A stretch of 64,000 nucleotides of DNA from Gammaproteobacteria bacterium (GTDB taxonomy: Bacteria; Pseudomonadota; Gammaproteobacteria; Nevskiales; Nevskiaceae): NCBI GenBank assembly GCA_022599775.1, contig JAHZLQ010000041.1:19627-83626 (forward strand). Direction: 5' to 3'. The notes beneath the pieces are model-generated. The model did no database searches. It was not told where the DNA came from and saw only the letters and a program-made list of their open reading frames with translations. Both the position numbers and the translations under genes were made by a program. Shown here piece after piece: positions 27,731-35,343 of this stretch. Each line of letters opens with the position of its first letter. The stretch's first letter is position 1.

Positions 27731-28007
27731 GGTCGCGCTCCGGCGGCGTGGACTGGTAATACGTCTCCGGACGCCCGATCAGACGCCGCAGAACCTTGGC
27801 GGCGTTGACGATGAACACATAGGCCAGAAAGCCGAAACCGCAGAAGAAGCCGAACCAGTGCTCGAACTCGAAATGGCCGTGGCGTTCGTAGAACAGGTCC
27901 GCGAGCAGCAGCGCTGCGCAGGCCAGGTAGAGAATCCGGACCAGCAGCGTCGCGCTCTGCGGTCGGTCCAGCCAATGCTTGGGTTCGTTCATGGATGGTT
28001 TGCTCAC
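27723..28007 (-). CDS. Small membrane protein of the Mrp-like operon
   Basis: 94 residues with two predicted membrane helices (about 21-42, ATLLVRILYLACAALLLADL, and 51-69, WFGFFCGFGFLAYVFIVNAA) joined by an acidic/His segment (YERHGHFEFEH), and a basic C-terminal tail. It overlaps the start of the 568-aa subunit by 8 bp and the stop of the 508-aa subunit by 4 bp. I do not recognise the family; its position between two antiporter-like subunits suggests a structural accessory subunit. Confidence 0.8.
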   Translation of the reverse strand: MSKPSMNEPKHWLDRPQSATLLVRILYLACAALLLADLFYERHGHFEFEHWFGFFCGFGFLAYVFIVNAAKVLRRLIGRPETYYQSTPPERDHD

Positions 28008-29530
28008 GGGCTTCCCAGGCGGCGCGCCAGAGGTTCGATCAGGGCGTCTTCAAAAAAGAACATCGCGATGCAGGCCAGGGCCGTGATGCACAGCGGGAGC
28101 ACGCAGGCCAGCGGCGCCTCCTGAACCGGTTCGGTGCGCGGGCGCGGATTGCCGGACGGGTTATCCGGGTCGGCGCCATGGGTGTCGGAACGGACAAAGA
28201 ATGCTCGCATCGGCACCGGCATGAGGTAGGCGATCGCGAGCAGCGCACCAGCCAGCAGCACACCGAGCATCACCGGTACGCCGGCCTCGAGCGAGCCTTC
28301 GATCAACAACAGCTTGTCCCAACTGCCGGCCAGCGGCGGCAGGCCGATGATCGAAATCGAGGCTACGGTGAACGCCGCAAAGGTGTACGGCATCTTCTGG
28401 CCGAGGCCGTCCAGTTCGCTGACACGTGTGAGGTGGTGCGCGGTATAGATCGCGCCGGCGCAGAAGAACAGCGTGATCTTGCCGACCGCATGCGTCGCGA
28501 TATGCAGGGCACCTTCGAGCACGGCGTAGTGCTGGGCGAGTGCCGCGCCCAGCACGATGTAGCTGAGCTGGCTCACGGTCGAATAGGCAAGCCGCTTCTT
28601 GAGGTTGTCCTGACGCACCGCGATCACGCCCGCGGCCAGCAGCGTAAAGGCCGCGACCCACATCATCGGCTGCGAGGCGCCGCTGGTGCTGAGGTTGTCC
28701 AGGCCGAAGATGTAGATCGTGACCTTGAGCACCGAGAACACACCCGCCTTGACCACCGCCACCGCGTGCAGCAATGCAGACACCGGCGTCGGCGCCACCA
28801 TCGCCGCGGGTAGCCAGCGATGGAACGGCATCAGCGCCGCCTTGCCGATGCCGAACAGGAACATCGCATAGAGCACCGCGAACAGCGCCGGGCTGCCGTG
28901 GCCGGCCAGAATCCCGCCGTCGCTGAACTGCGTGGTCCCGGTCAGCAGATAGGTCCAGACGATGGCCGGCAACAGCAGGCCGATCGAGGTCGTCAGCAGA
29001 ACCGCGAGATAGACGCGCGCTCCGCGCTTCGCATCCTCGTTGCCCTTGTGGGCGACCAGCGGCCAGGTGGCCAGGGTCATGAACTCGTAGCCCACGAACA
29101 GCGTCACGAGATTGCCGGAAAAGGCAATCCACTGCGCCGCGGCGATCGCCAGCGCGAAACACAGGAAGAACCGGGTCTGGTGCTTCTCCGCGTTGCCGCG
29201 CATATAGCCGACGGCATACAGCGTGGTCAGCGGCCAAAGCACGGCGGAGACAGTCGCGAACAACAGCCCCAGCGGCTCCATCCGGAACTCGAAGGCGAGA
29301 CCCGGCAACCAGTTCCATATCGTGAAACTCAGCTCCGCATCGGGCGCACTCCACAAGGCGCCGACCACCAGGGCCAGCACCAGGCCCATCAGCATCGAAC
29401 TGCCATCGCGCAAATCGGGGCTGCGCCGCAGCAGCAACACCAGCGCGCCCGCCAGCAGCGGGAGCAGCACCGTCAACGGCAGGGCCAGCGCCTGGCCCGC
29501 GCCTGTCAGCGCAGCCGGCAACGCGATCAC
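28004..29530 (-). CDS. Second antiporter-like subunit (MrpA-N/NuoL type)
   Basis: 508 residues, about 14 membrane helices. Key residues are kept: Glu in FVGYEFMTLATWPLV and Lys in GIGKAALMPFHRWLP; the stretch APTPVSALLHAVAVVKAGVF is closest to the MrpA N-terminal/NuoL pattern (SALLHSATMVKAG). In standard Mrp systems this domain is fused to MrpA; here the MrpA C-terminal part is a separate gene (31789-32349). Start overlaps mrpD stop by 4 bp. Assignment to MrpA-N is inference from motif similarity. Confidence 0.85.
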   Translation of the reverse strand: MIALPAALTGAGQALALPLTVLLPLLAGALVLLLRRSPDLRDGSSMLMGLVLALVVGALWSAPDAELSFTIWNWLPGLAFEFRMEPLGLLFATVSAVLWPLTTLYAVGYMRGNAEKHQTRFFLCFALAIAAAQWIAFSGNLVTLFVGYEFMTLATWPLVAHKGNEDAKRGARVYLAVLLTTSIGLLLPAIVWTYLLTGTTQFSDGGILAGHGSPALFAVLYAMFLFGIGKAALMPFHRWLPAAMVAPTPVSALLHAVAVVKAGVFSVLKVTIYIFGLDNLSTSGASQPMMWVAAFTLLAAGVIAVRQDNLKKRLAYSTVSQLSYIVLGAALAQHYAVLEGALHIATHAVGKITLFFCAGAIYTAHHLTRVSELDGLGQKMPYTFAAFTVASISIIGLPPLAGSWDKLLLIEGSLEAGVPVMLGVLLAGALLAIAYLMPVPMRAFFVRSDTHGADPDNPSGNPRPRTEPVQEAPLACVLPLCITALACIAMFFFEDALIEPLARRLGSP

Positions 29531-31002
29531 GGGGCCGCTCCCAGCAGGGCTGCGGACGCGGTCTGCGCCAGGGCCAGCGGCAGACGCGTATCGATTCCGA
29601 AGTAGATCGTGGAGATTGCCAGCAAGGCGGTCACGGCGGTCATTGCTCTCGGCACGGCGGCCGGTGTGCGCCCGGCTTGCGGTTCACGAAACCACGCCGC
29701 CTCAACGATCCGTCCCACGTAGACCAACGCCAGCAGGCTGCTGAACAGAACCGCGGCCAGCACCAGCCATTGCCCGCTGTCGATCAGGGCCGTCGCCAGC
29801 GCCCATTTGCTGACGAATCCGGCGCTCAGGGGGACGCCGATGAGTCCCAGTCCGGCCACCACGATCATGGCGAAGGTCCAGGGCATCAGGCGCCCCAGGC
29901 CGGCGATACTCTGCAGATCAGTACCGCCAAGTCTCAGCATCACCACGCCTGCCGCTGCGAACAGTGCTGCCTTGATCAGCGCGTGGTTGAGAATGTGCAG
30001 ATAGGCGGCGGTGAGTCCCTCGCTGGTGGCCAGGCTGATGCCGGCGACGATGTAGCCGACCTGACCGATGCTGGACCAGGCCAGCACGCGTTTGAAATCA
30101 GTCTGCAGACAGGCCATCAGCGAGCCGGCGATCATGCCGACACAGCCGACCAGCAGGCCGATCTGCGTCAGCGGCAATACCTGGAACGCCACCGAGGCGC
30201 CGAAAATCGTGAACAGGAACCGGCACAGGGTATACAGCGCAATCTTGCTGCCGGTGGCGGACAGGAACACGCCGACGGCCGAGGGAGATTCCGAATAGGC
30301 GCCGGGCTGCCAGGCGTGCAGCGGAAAGACGGCCGCCTTGATCGCCATACCGATGGTGACGAAGGCGACGGCTCCGATCAGTGCGCGGTTCTCCCCCAGC
30401 TCACTGACGCGCTGCGCGAGATCCGCCATGTTCAGCGTGCCGGTGATGGCGTAGACCAGACCGATGCCGATCAGCAGAAAGGTGCCGCCGATCGTGCCCA
30501 AAACGAGATACTGAAATGCCGCGAGCAAGGCACGACGGCGCGCGCCGAGCGCAATCAGCGCGTAGGACGCCAGCGACGAGATTTCGAGGAACACGAAGAC
30601 ATTGAACGCGTCACCGGTTGCCGCGATGCCCAACAGCCCGGCCAGGCACAGGCACATACAAGCGAAGAACAGACCGACTCGTGCCGGCTCGAGTTCGGAC
30701 GCGATGCTGCGCGGCGCATAGACCGAAACCAGCAGCGCGATCAGCGAGACCAGCAGCAGCAAGGGCGCATTGGCGCCGTCGATCACGTATTCGATCCCGG
30801 CCGGAGGCGACCAACCGCCAAGCTGGTAGTGCAGCACGATGCCGTCCAACGTCTGAATATTCAGGCCGACGGCGCAGGCAAACGCCGACGCGGCAGCAAT
30901 GAAATAGATCAGCGCGGCCACGCGCGGCGTACGAAACAGCACGCACAAAGGCGCACACAGCAACGGCAGGACAACCTGCAGTACGGGAAGGTGAACGATC
31001 AT
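29527..31002 (-). CDS. mrpD: Mrp antiporter subunit D
   Basis: 491 residues, the usual MrpD length, with about 14 membrane helices. Glu in VFVFLEISSLASYALIALG and Lys in GMAIKAAVFPLHAWQPGAY correspond to the residues essential for ion transport in MrpD; YSESPSAVGVFLSATGSKIALY is typical of the subunit. It directly follows mrpC with a 4-bp overlap, the canonical order. Part of the multi-subunit inner-membrane sodium(potassium)/proton antiporter. Confidence 0.92.
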   Translation of the reverse strand: MIVHLPVLQVVLPLLCAPLCVLFRTPRVAALIYFIAAASAFACAVGLNIQTLDGIVLHYQLGGWSPPAGIEYVIDGANAPLLLLVSLIALLVSVYAPRSIASELEPARVGLFFACMCLCLAGLLGIAATGDAFNVFVFLEISSLASYALIALGARRRALLAAFQYLVLGTIGGTFLLIGIGLVYAITGTLNMADLAQRVSELGENRALIGAVAFVTIGMAIKAAVFPLHAWQPGAYSESPSAVGVFLSATGSKIALYTLCRFLFTIFGASVAFQVLPLTQIGLLVGCVGMIAGSLMACLQTDFKRVLAWSSIGQVGYIVAGISLATSEGLTAAYLHILNHALIKAALFAAAGVVMLRLGGTDLQSIAGLGRLMPWTFAMIVVAGLGLIGVPLSAGFVSKWALATALIDSGQWLVLAAVLFSSLLALVYVGRIVEAAWFREPQAGRTPAAVPRAMTAVTALLAISTIYFGIDTRLPLALAQTASAALLGAAP

Positions 31003-31364
31003 GCCGCTTTGATATCCTCGCGTTCCCGTTGCAGCGCCTCGGTCTCTTCAAGCGTCCCGTAGGCCTCGTGAATCCGCACGGCCAGAGCCAGCCCCAGCGC
31101 AGTCGTCGCAACGCCCACCACGATCGCGGTGAGGATCAGCACATGCGGCAGCGGATGCGAATACAACTCGAACCGGTCGTCAATGATCGGCGCTGTGCCG
31201 CCGACGACGGCGCCGAGACTGATGTAGAGCATGAACACCGAAACCTGGAACAGGTTCAGTCCGATCAATTTCTTGATGAAATTGCCGTGGCTGATCACGG
31301 TGTACAGACCGATCATCATCAACACGATGACGATCCAGAAATTGTAGTGCCCCGCCAGACTCAT
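30999..31364 (-). CDS. mrpC: Mrp antiporter subunit C (NuoK-like)
   Basis: 121 residues with three membrane helices and the NuoK/MrpC pattern GLYTVISHGNFIKKLIGLNLFQVSVFMLYI, then HVLILTAIVVGVATTALGLALAVRI, the best conserved helix. It ends with a charged tail (EETEALQREREDIKAA). It overlaps mrpB and mrpD by 4 bp each. Confidence 0.93.
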   Translation of the reverse strand: MSLAGHYNFWIVIVLMMIGLYTVISHGNFIKKLIGLNLFQVSVFMLYISLGAVVGGTAPIIDDRFELYSHPLPHVLILTAIVVGVATTALGLALAVRIHEAYGTLEETEALQREREDIKAA

Positions 31365-31792
31365 TGCTTCACACCCCGCCCCGCAAATGCATAGAAGACG
31401 GCGGTGAGAACCGCCGCAACGGTGATGCCCACACCCGCCTCAACCAGCAGAATGCCGAGATGCTGGCCGGCGTGCGGGTGATGCGGATTGAGCGTGTCGT
31501 AATCCAGAAACCGTCCGCCCAGCAGCAGGCTGACCACGCCGACGCCGATATAGATCAGCAGCCCCAGCGGGATCAGGAACATCAAGGCCTTCCACGGCAG
31601 TACCTTGCGTGCCCGGTGGAGCCCGAACACCAGCCCGTAGAGAATCATGCCGGCGGCGAAGATCGCGCCGGCCTGGAAGCCGCCACCGGGGCCATAGTCA
31701 CCATGAAACTGCACATACAGCGCGAACAGCAGAATGAACGGCATCATGATCTTGCTGACGACCCGCAGTACCAGATGATCGTTCTCCATCAT
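31361..31792 (-). CDS. mrpB: Mrp antiporter subunit B
   Basis: 143 residues with four membrane helices. The MnhB/MrpB signature ALYVQFHGDYGPGGGFQAGAI is complete, including the conserved glycine-rich turn. Overlaps the MrpA-C-terminal-like gene and mrpC by 4 bp. Confidence 0.93.
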   Translation of the reverse strand: MMENDHLVLRVVSKIMMPFILLFALYVQFHGDYGPGGGFQAGAIFAAGMILYGLVFGLHRARKVLPWKALMFLIPLGLLIYIGVGVVSLLLGGRFLDYDTLNPHHPHAGQHLGILLVEAGVGITVAAVLTAVFYAFAGRGVKQ

Positions 31793-32349
31793 GAGCTGCC
31801 GGCCTCCGAACGAGGCTTGCGGGTTCTCGCCAGCAGCAGCAACACGCCGATCCCGGCAGTGAAAATCACCGCAACCTCACCCATGGTGTCGTAGCCGCGA
31901 TAGCTCGCAAGCACCGTAGTGACCACATTCGGAATCCCGGTCTCCTGCACCGATTCCTCCAGATAAACCGACTTCAGGGGATGCGTCTGCACCGGCGAAT
32001 CCAGGGAGCCGACGACGGGCAGATCCTGCGAGGCGTAGATCAGGGTTGCGCCGGTGATCGTGACCACGATCAGCGCCGGCAGGCCGAGCCGGCGCGGTGT
32101 GAAGCGTTCACGCGCATTGGTCAGCGCCAGGGCACTGAGAAACAGGACCGTGGTGATACCGGCCCCGACCGCCGCTTCCGTGAACGCGACGTCAACCGCG
32201 TCGAGCAGCACGAAGATCGACGCGCACACCAGACTGAACAGACCGGACAGCATGGCCGCCGCATACAGGTGTCGTAGCTGGGCGATCGTGATGGCGGTGA
32301 CCGTCAGGATCGCGAACAGAACCAAGTCGACGTAGAAGAATCCGCTCAT
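31789..32349 (-). CDS. Stand-alone MrpA C-terminal-like subunit (DUF4040 plus MbhE-like)
   Basis: 186 residues. The N-terminal half (residues 7-95) matches the DUF4040/MbhD part of MrpA (LYAAAMLSGLFSLVCASIFVLLDAVDVAFTEAAVGAGITT); the second half (SYRGYDTMGEVAVIFTAGIGVLLLL) matches the MbhE-like end of MrpA. In most bacteria these domains are the C-terminal third of MrpA; the split form here resembles archaeal Mbh/Mbs operons, where the order is also E-F-G-A'-B-C-D. Confidence 0.87.
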   Translation of the reverse strand: MSGFFYVDLVLFAILTVTAITIAQLRHLYAAAMLSGLFSLVCASIFVLLDAVDVAFTEAAVGAGITTVLFLSALALTNARERFTPRRLGLPALIVVTITGATLIYASQDLPVVGSLDSPVQTHPLKSVYLEESVQETGIPNVVTTVLASYRGYDTMGEVAVIFTAGIGVLLLLARTRKPRSEAGSS

Positions 32350-32672
32350 CGCCGCCCCCCGGATTTACGCGTCCACGGACTGAGACCGTCACCCAGCGCC
32401 GCACTGGCCAGCGCATGCGTGGCTGTCGGCCCGGTAAACAGCAGAAACAGGGCAATCAAGGCAAGTCGCAAGCCCTGCGCGAAATCCTCCACCTGAAACA
32501 GCAGTCCCAACAGGATCAGACCCGCACCCGCGGTATCGGTGAGACTGGCGGCGTGGGTGCGTGAAAAGAAATCCGGCATGCGCAGCAAACCGACACCGCC
32601 CGACACCACGAAAAGGCTTCCAACAAGCAAGGTACATCCACTGGCAATGTCCAGCGCCGCCTCAAGACTCAC
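32346..32672 (-). CDS. mrpG: Mrp antiporter subunit G
   Basis: 108 residues, three membrane helices, with the MrpG/PhaG motif GLLRMPDFFSRTHAASLTDTAGAGLILLGL. A C-terminal basic tail follows. Overlaps mrpF and the A'-subunit gene by 4 bp. Confidence 0.93.
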   Translation of the reverse strand: MSLEAALDIASGCTLLVGSLFVVSGGVGLLRMPDFFSRTHAASLTDTAGAGLILLGLLFQVEDFAQGLRLALIALFLLFTGPTATHALASAALGDGLSPWTRKSGGRR

Positions 32673-32947
32673 AACACCCCCTCCTCGTCCGCGGCCCCGA
32701 GGTCGCCGTAGTGCGACAAGCGCATCACCGCAATCGTTCCCACAAAATTGATCAGCGCGTAGACCAGGGCGATATCGAGGAAATCGGGACGCCCCGCGAC
32801 GAAACCGGCCACCGCGATGAGGAGCACCGTCTTCGTGCCGAAGATATTGATGGCCAGAATCCGATCATAGAGTGTCGGCCCGACCAGCGCCCGCGTCAGC
32901 GCCAGAACCATAGACGCCAGCACCGCCAACAGCGCAGCGACGAACAT
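32669..32947 (-). CDS. mrpF: Mrp antiporter subunit F
   Basis: 92 residues with three helices; the MrpF motif LVGPTLYDRILAINIFGTKTVLLIAV and the following FLDIALVYALINFVGTIAVMR are diagnostic. The start overlaps the mrpE stop by one base (TGATG). Confidence 0.93.
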   Translation of the reverse strand: MFVAALLAVLASMVLALTRALVGPTLYDRILAINIFGTKTVLLIAVAGFVAGRPDFLDIALVYALINFVGTIAVMRLSHYGDLGAADEEGVL

Positions 32948-33420
32948 CAGTTGACCTCCAGCTTGCGCACCTGCGCCACGATCGCACCCTTGCGCAGCTC
33001 CTCCAGATCACGCCGATTGAGCGCGTGCACGGCGATGGAACCACGGCGGATTGCCAGAGCCAGCGTGCCCGGCGTCAGCGTGATCGAATTGGCATAGGTG
33101 GCCTGCTGCAAGGGAGACAGGCCTTCCGCCTTCATTTCGGCAACGGCCGGATCAATCGGCAGGCGCGGTGTCCAGACGCACTTCGCGACGGATACGGCCG
33201 AAATCAGAATCTGACCGGCGAGCCACAGCCAGTAACGCGGCGCCGCCAGGCTCGGCCGGAGCGGCTGCGCTTCCGAATCGACGATATCCATCCGGTGGGC
33301 CAGCCAGCCCACCAATGCGATCGACGCCACTCCGAATGCCAGCAGCAGCGGCGTGTAGTGCCCGGACAAGCCGAGCCAGAACAGGGCCAGCACCAAAGCC
33401 AGCCACAGCGCGTGGTTCAT
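32947..33420 (-). CDS. mrpE: Mrp antiporter subunit E
   Basis: 157 residues from MNHALWLALVLALFWLGLSG; an ATG eight codons further upstream (33444) is possible. The MrpE motif YANSITLTPGTLALAI is present, and the C-terminal half is a cytoplasmic domain (IAVHALNRRDLEELRKG). First gene of the nine-gene operon, preceded by a 350-bp leader/promoter region with extensive secondary structure. Confidence 0.9.
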   Translation of the reverse strand: MNHALWLALVLALFWLGLSGHYTPLLLAFGVASIALVGWLAHRMDIVDSEAQPLRPSLAAPRYWLWLAGQILISAVSVAKCVWTPRLPIDPAVAEMKAEGLSPLQQATYANSITLTPGTLALAIRRGSIAVHALNRRDLEELRKGAIVAQVRKLEVN

Positions 33421-33444
33421 GCGTTCTTTGTTCCTAGGTCGCAA

Positions 33445-33749
33445 TGGATATCCCGCGAATGCGATCGCGTCCGAACCTGCGATCAGCCCGGCACACCGGG
33501 CTTTCTCTCCTCACGGCGGTGCCGTCTCCGGACTTTACCGTTCCCGGGGGGTACGTGTCGCCCCAAGTTGCCGATCGAAGCCTCATGCAGCGCTGCCCCT
33601 CTCAGCAGCTTCGCTCGCTTGCCAGCGGAACAAATGGGTGTGAAGACGCCGTCCGGGCCCACAGTGCCAAAGACTCACTACACAGTTCCGACAGGCAAAA
33701 TCGATACCGATGCCCGCAGAATCCGGCATGGACACCGGCAACAAAAGGA
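33445..33749. promoter_or_regulatory. Leader/promoter region of the Mrp-like operon, no gene
   Basis: About 300 bp with no credible coding sequence on either strand. On the minus strand (toward mrpE) it holds several compact hairpins: GCCCGG-TGTG-CCGGGC (33486-33501), ACGGC-ACC-GCCGT about 20 nt before it, GCTGC/GCAGC (near 33585-33605) and an outer pairing ACGGCG with CGCCGT. Between them is an unpaired, conserved-looking AGTCCGGAGACGG. This looks like a structured RNA leader, possibly a riboswitch for the antiporter operon; no known class could be assigned with confidence. Confidence 0.4.
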
Positions 33750-33778
33750 TTGCAAGCGCACCGCCGCTCATTTAAAGT
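33750..33778 (+). promoter_or_regulatory. Promoter of tRNA-Val
   Basis: -35 TTGCAA (33750-33755), 17-bp spacer, -10 TAAAGT (33773-33778), then a GC-rich discriminator (GCCGCCCC) typical of stringently controlled stable-RNA promoters, 20 bp before the tRNA. Confidence 0.7.
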
Positions 33779-33797
33779 GCCGCCCCTGCAAAACAGC

Positions 33798-33874
33798 AGG
33801 CGCGTAGCTCAGCTGGTTAGAGCACCACCTTGACATGGTGGGGGTCGTTGGTTCGAGTCCAATCGCGCCTACCA
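33798..33874 (+). tRNA. tRNA-Val (anticodon GAC)
   Basis: A complete 77-nt cloverleaf with encoded CCA. Acceptor stem AGGCGCG / CGCGCCT, D-arm GCTC-AGCTGGTTA-GAGC, anticodon stem CCACC/GGTGG with loop TTGACAT giving GAC, T-arm GTTGG-TTCGAGT-CCAAT. It reads valine codons GUC/GUU. Its 3' half is repeated at 34030 and, in part, at 36028, marking it as an integration target. Confidence 0.97.
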
Positions 33875-33884
33875 ATACCTTGAA

Positions 33885-33912
33885 AGGCCTCCGGTTTCCA
33901 GAGGCTTTTTTG
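33885..33912 (+). terminator. Terminator after tRNA-Val
   Basis: Stem GCCTCCGG / CCAGAGGC (one mismatch) with TTT loop followed by six T residues, 13 bp after the tRNA. Confidence 0.75.
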
Positions 33913-33950
33913 TAGTCTCGCGGCATGGACTCTCACCAACGACCCTCCGG

Positions 33951-34053
33951 GTCGTGGTTGTTCGTTCCCTTTATTCGGCCGCTCACGCGGCATTTCCTTT
34001 CGCACTCACGTCACGCGCTGCGCGCGCGGTCGAGTCCAATCGCGCCTACCAAT
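33951..34053 (+). repeat. tRNA-associated hairpin repeat, copy A, with duplicated tRNA-Val 3' end
   Basis: About 100 nt closely similar to 36044-36144: it starts GTCGTGGTTGTTCGTT, holds GCCGC-TCAC-GCGGC and a CGCGC/GCGCG palindrome (CACGTCACGCGCTGCGCG), and ends in 24 nt (34030-34053) identical to tRNA-Val 33853-33876. It is preceded by ACGACCC-TCC-GGGTCGT. The 24-nt duplicate is a candidate attachment-site copy. Confidence 0.75.
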
Positions 34054-34065
34054 TCAATAGCTTAC
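34054..34065 (+). repeat. Left 12-bp inverted repeat of the toxin-antitoxin insert
   Basis: TCAATAGCTTAC at 34054-34065 has its exact reverse complement at 35927-35938. The pair brackets the HTH/VbhA gene and brnTA. A related form, TCAATGACTTAC, follows repeat copy B at 36144-36155. Confidence 0.6.
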
Positions 34066-34533
34066 AAGGCATCGTAAGTGTTCCGGGAAAAGTCCGGGTA
34101 TTTTCCGGGAATTCCGTCTAAAAGCCTCGCCATCGTGCGGGGCTTTTTCTTTGGGTCGCGGGCATTCATATGCGTAGACGGCGAGCGTTCGTATGCGCTG
34201 CGCCGGAGCGAAATTGAGCATCGGTTCTCCGCGCAGGACCATCTAAACCGAGCGAAAACCCAAGGTAGTATCTGTATCTACGAGTGCGGTCACTGTGCAC
34301 CCCCGTCTCGCCGCCGCTCGAGGCAGCGCCGCGCGATCGACTCGGCGCGCTGGGCTAACTCGCAGAGCCTACTCGCGTCTATCAAACTCTGATCGACATA
34401 CTTTGGGATTCAGCCTCGACTTCGATCCCACCGAACGAACATGTGAAAGTCCGGATAGAGCTACTTCGAGCCCGCGACGACGCTAATAATCCTACAATTT
34501 CGAGCGCTATCGCAGAATGCGTACAATACGTCG
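34066..34533. other. Gene-free stretch inside the tRNA-Val island
   Basis: No recognised gene; short open frames on the plus strand have no family resemblance. It contains tandem TCCGGGAA-type motifs (34081-34113), likely recombinase arm sites by position, and a terminator at 34120-34150. Base composition falls toward AT at its right end. Confidence 0.5.
34120..34150 (+). terminator. Rho-independent terminator in the island
   Basis: Stem AAAAGCCTCGC / GCGGGGCTTTT (11 pairs, one G-T) with CATCGT loop and a TTTTTCTTT tail. Confidence 0.75.
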
Positions 34534-34550
34534 CAATATAATCATATTGT
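34523..34550 (+). promoter_or_regulatory. Promoter/operator of the HTH-VbhA gene
   Basis: A perfect -10 TATAAT (34537-34542) lies inside the palindrome CAATAT-AATC-ATATTG (34534-34549); an outer pair ACAATA / TATTGT adds a second half-site. Such a layout fits autorepression by the HTH protein encoded just downstream. Confidence 0.6.
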
Positions 34551-34633
34551 GAGCTTGGGAGGCAGCAATCATTCCCATCGAAATCGCTATTCTTCTGCTT
34601 ATCGGCGCAGGCGGTATCGCGCTGGGGCACACA

Positions 34634-35209
34634 TTGAGCAAACAGGAGCGAATGGCAGGGCTGGCGAGACGTCAAGCGTTTCGCATGCGAAACAAAAATA
34701 CGATCAGTCGCGATAGCGATACGGCGTCTTACGAGTGCGTCTGGGACGCTCTCAGCAACACGGAAACAGAGGCCGAGATCCTGCGCACAAAAAGCATGAT
34801 TGCGCGGCGCGTCGAACAGCGCGTGTCCTCATGGGGTGTCAGCGAAGCGCACGTCGCAAGACGGCTCGGGTTGACCGTATCGCGCATGCGAGAGCTGAAG
34901 AACCAACCGGTGTCGCAGTTCACGCTCGAGCAGCTGATCGAAATGGCAACCGCATGCGGATTTTCGGTTGTATTGCAGCAAAACGCCTCACGACCGTTCG
35001 ACATGGGCGACGCCGAGCGCGGACGTGCCCAAGAAGAACGCAGAACACAACTGAAAGCGGCGGATCAGATCAACTCACGCGAAGGCCTTCCCCCACCAAG
35101 CAATTATGCGGTGGAGATCGGAGAACGCTATATCTCGGGAGAATTGACAGCAGACGAAGCCGTCAGCCGACTGGTCAACCACCACACGTCAAACGGCGAC
35201 CGCGCATAA
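34634..35209 (+). CDS. HTH (XRE/HigA-like) protein with C-terminal VbhA-like antitoxin segment
   Basis: 191 residues from TTG at 34634. Residues about 38-105 (ETEAEILRTKSMIARRVEQRV ... AHVARRLGLTVSRMRELKNQ ... LIEMATACGFSVVL) form an XRE/HTH_37-type domain as in HigA/MqsA-like antitoxins. The end (NYAVEIGERYISGELTADEAVSRLV) resembles VbhA-family antitoxins that inhibit Fic toxins, yet no Fic gene follows. The frame is open upstream to about 34553 and reads IPIEIAILLLIGAGGIALGH, a membrane-helix-like stretch, with GGGAGG at 34557-34562 ideally placed for an ATT codon at 34571; the true start may therefore be non-canonical. Codon use is poorer in GC than flanking core genes, consistent with transfer. 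Confidence 0.65.
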   Translation: MSKQERMAGLARRQAFRMRNKNTISRDSDTASYECVWDALSNTETEAEILRTKSMIARRVEQRVSSWGVSEAHVARRLGLTVSRMRELKNQPVSQFTLEQLIEMATACGFSVVLQQNASRPFDMGDAERGRAQEERRTQLKAADQINSREGLPPPSNYAVEIGERYISGELTADEAVSRLVNHHTSNGDRA

Positions 35210-35327
35210 CATAAGCGCTCACAGGATTGACTAGCGGCCGGTTTTGGCGGGTTCGACAAAACGGCCACGCTCCAGCCGCATCACTTGCGCCCCGTGACCT
35301 CAGCCATCGCCTGATATTTATGCTTAC

Positions 35328-35343
35328 CGCCTAAGCTTAGGCG
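35328..35343. repeat. 16-bp perfect palindrome at the brnA stop
   Basis: CGCCTAAG/CTTAGGCG, self-complementary, overlapping the last codons of brnA. It could act in transcript end formation between the convergent HTH gene and brnTA; no U tract. Confidence 0.5.

Noticed and set aside
33486..33600. FMN or cobalamin riboswitch upstream of mrpE
   Set aside because: Some segments (GGTAAAGTCCGGA, GGAGAGA) look similar, but the invariant core elements of both classes are missing, so no class was assigned.
33817..34005. Minus-strand open frame over the tRNA with the string RDWTRTNDPHHVKVVL
   Set aside because: It is the antisense translation of tRNA-Val and its flank, a well-known kind of false protein.
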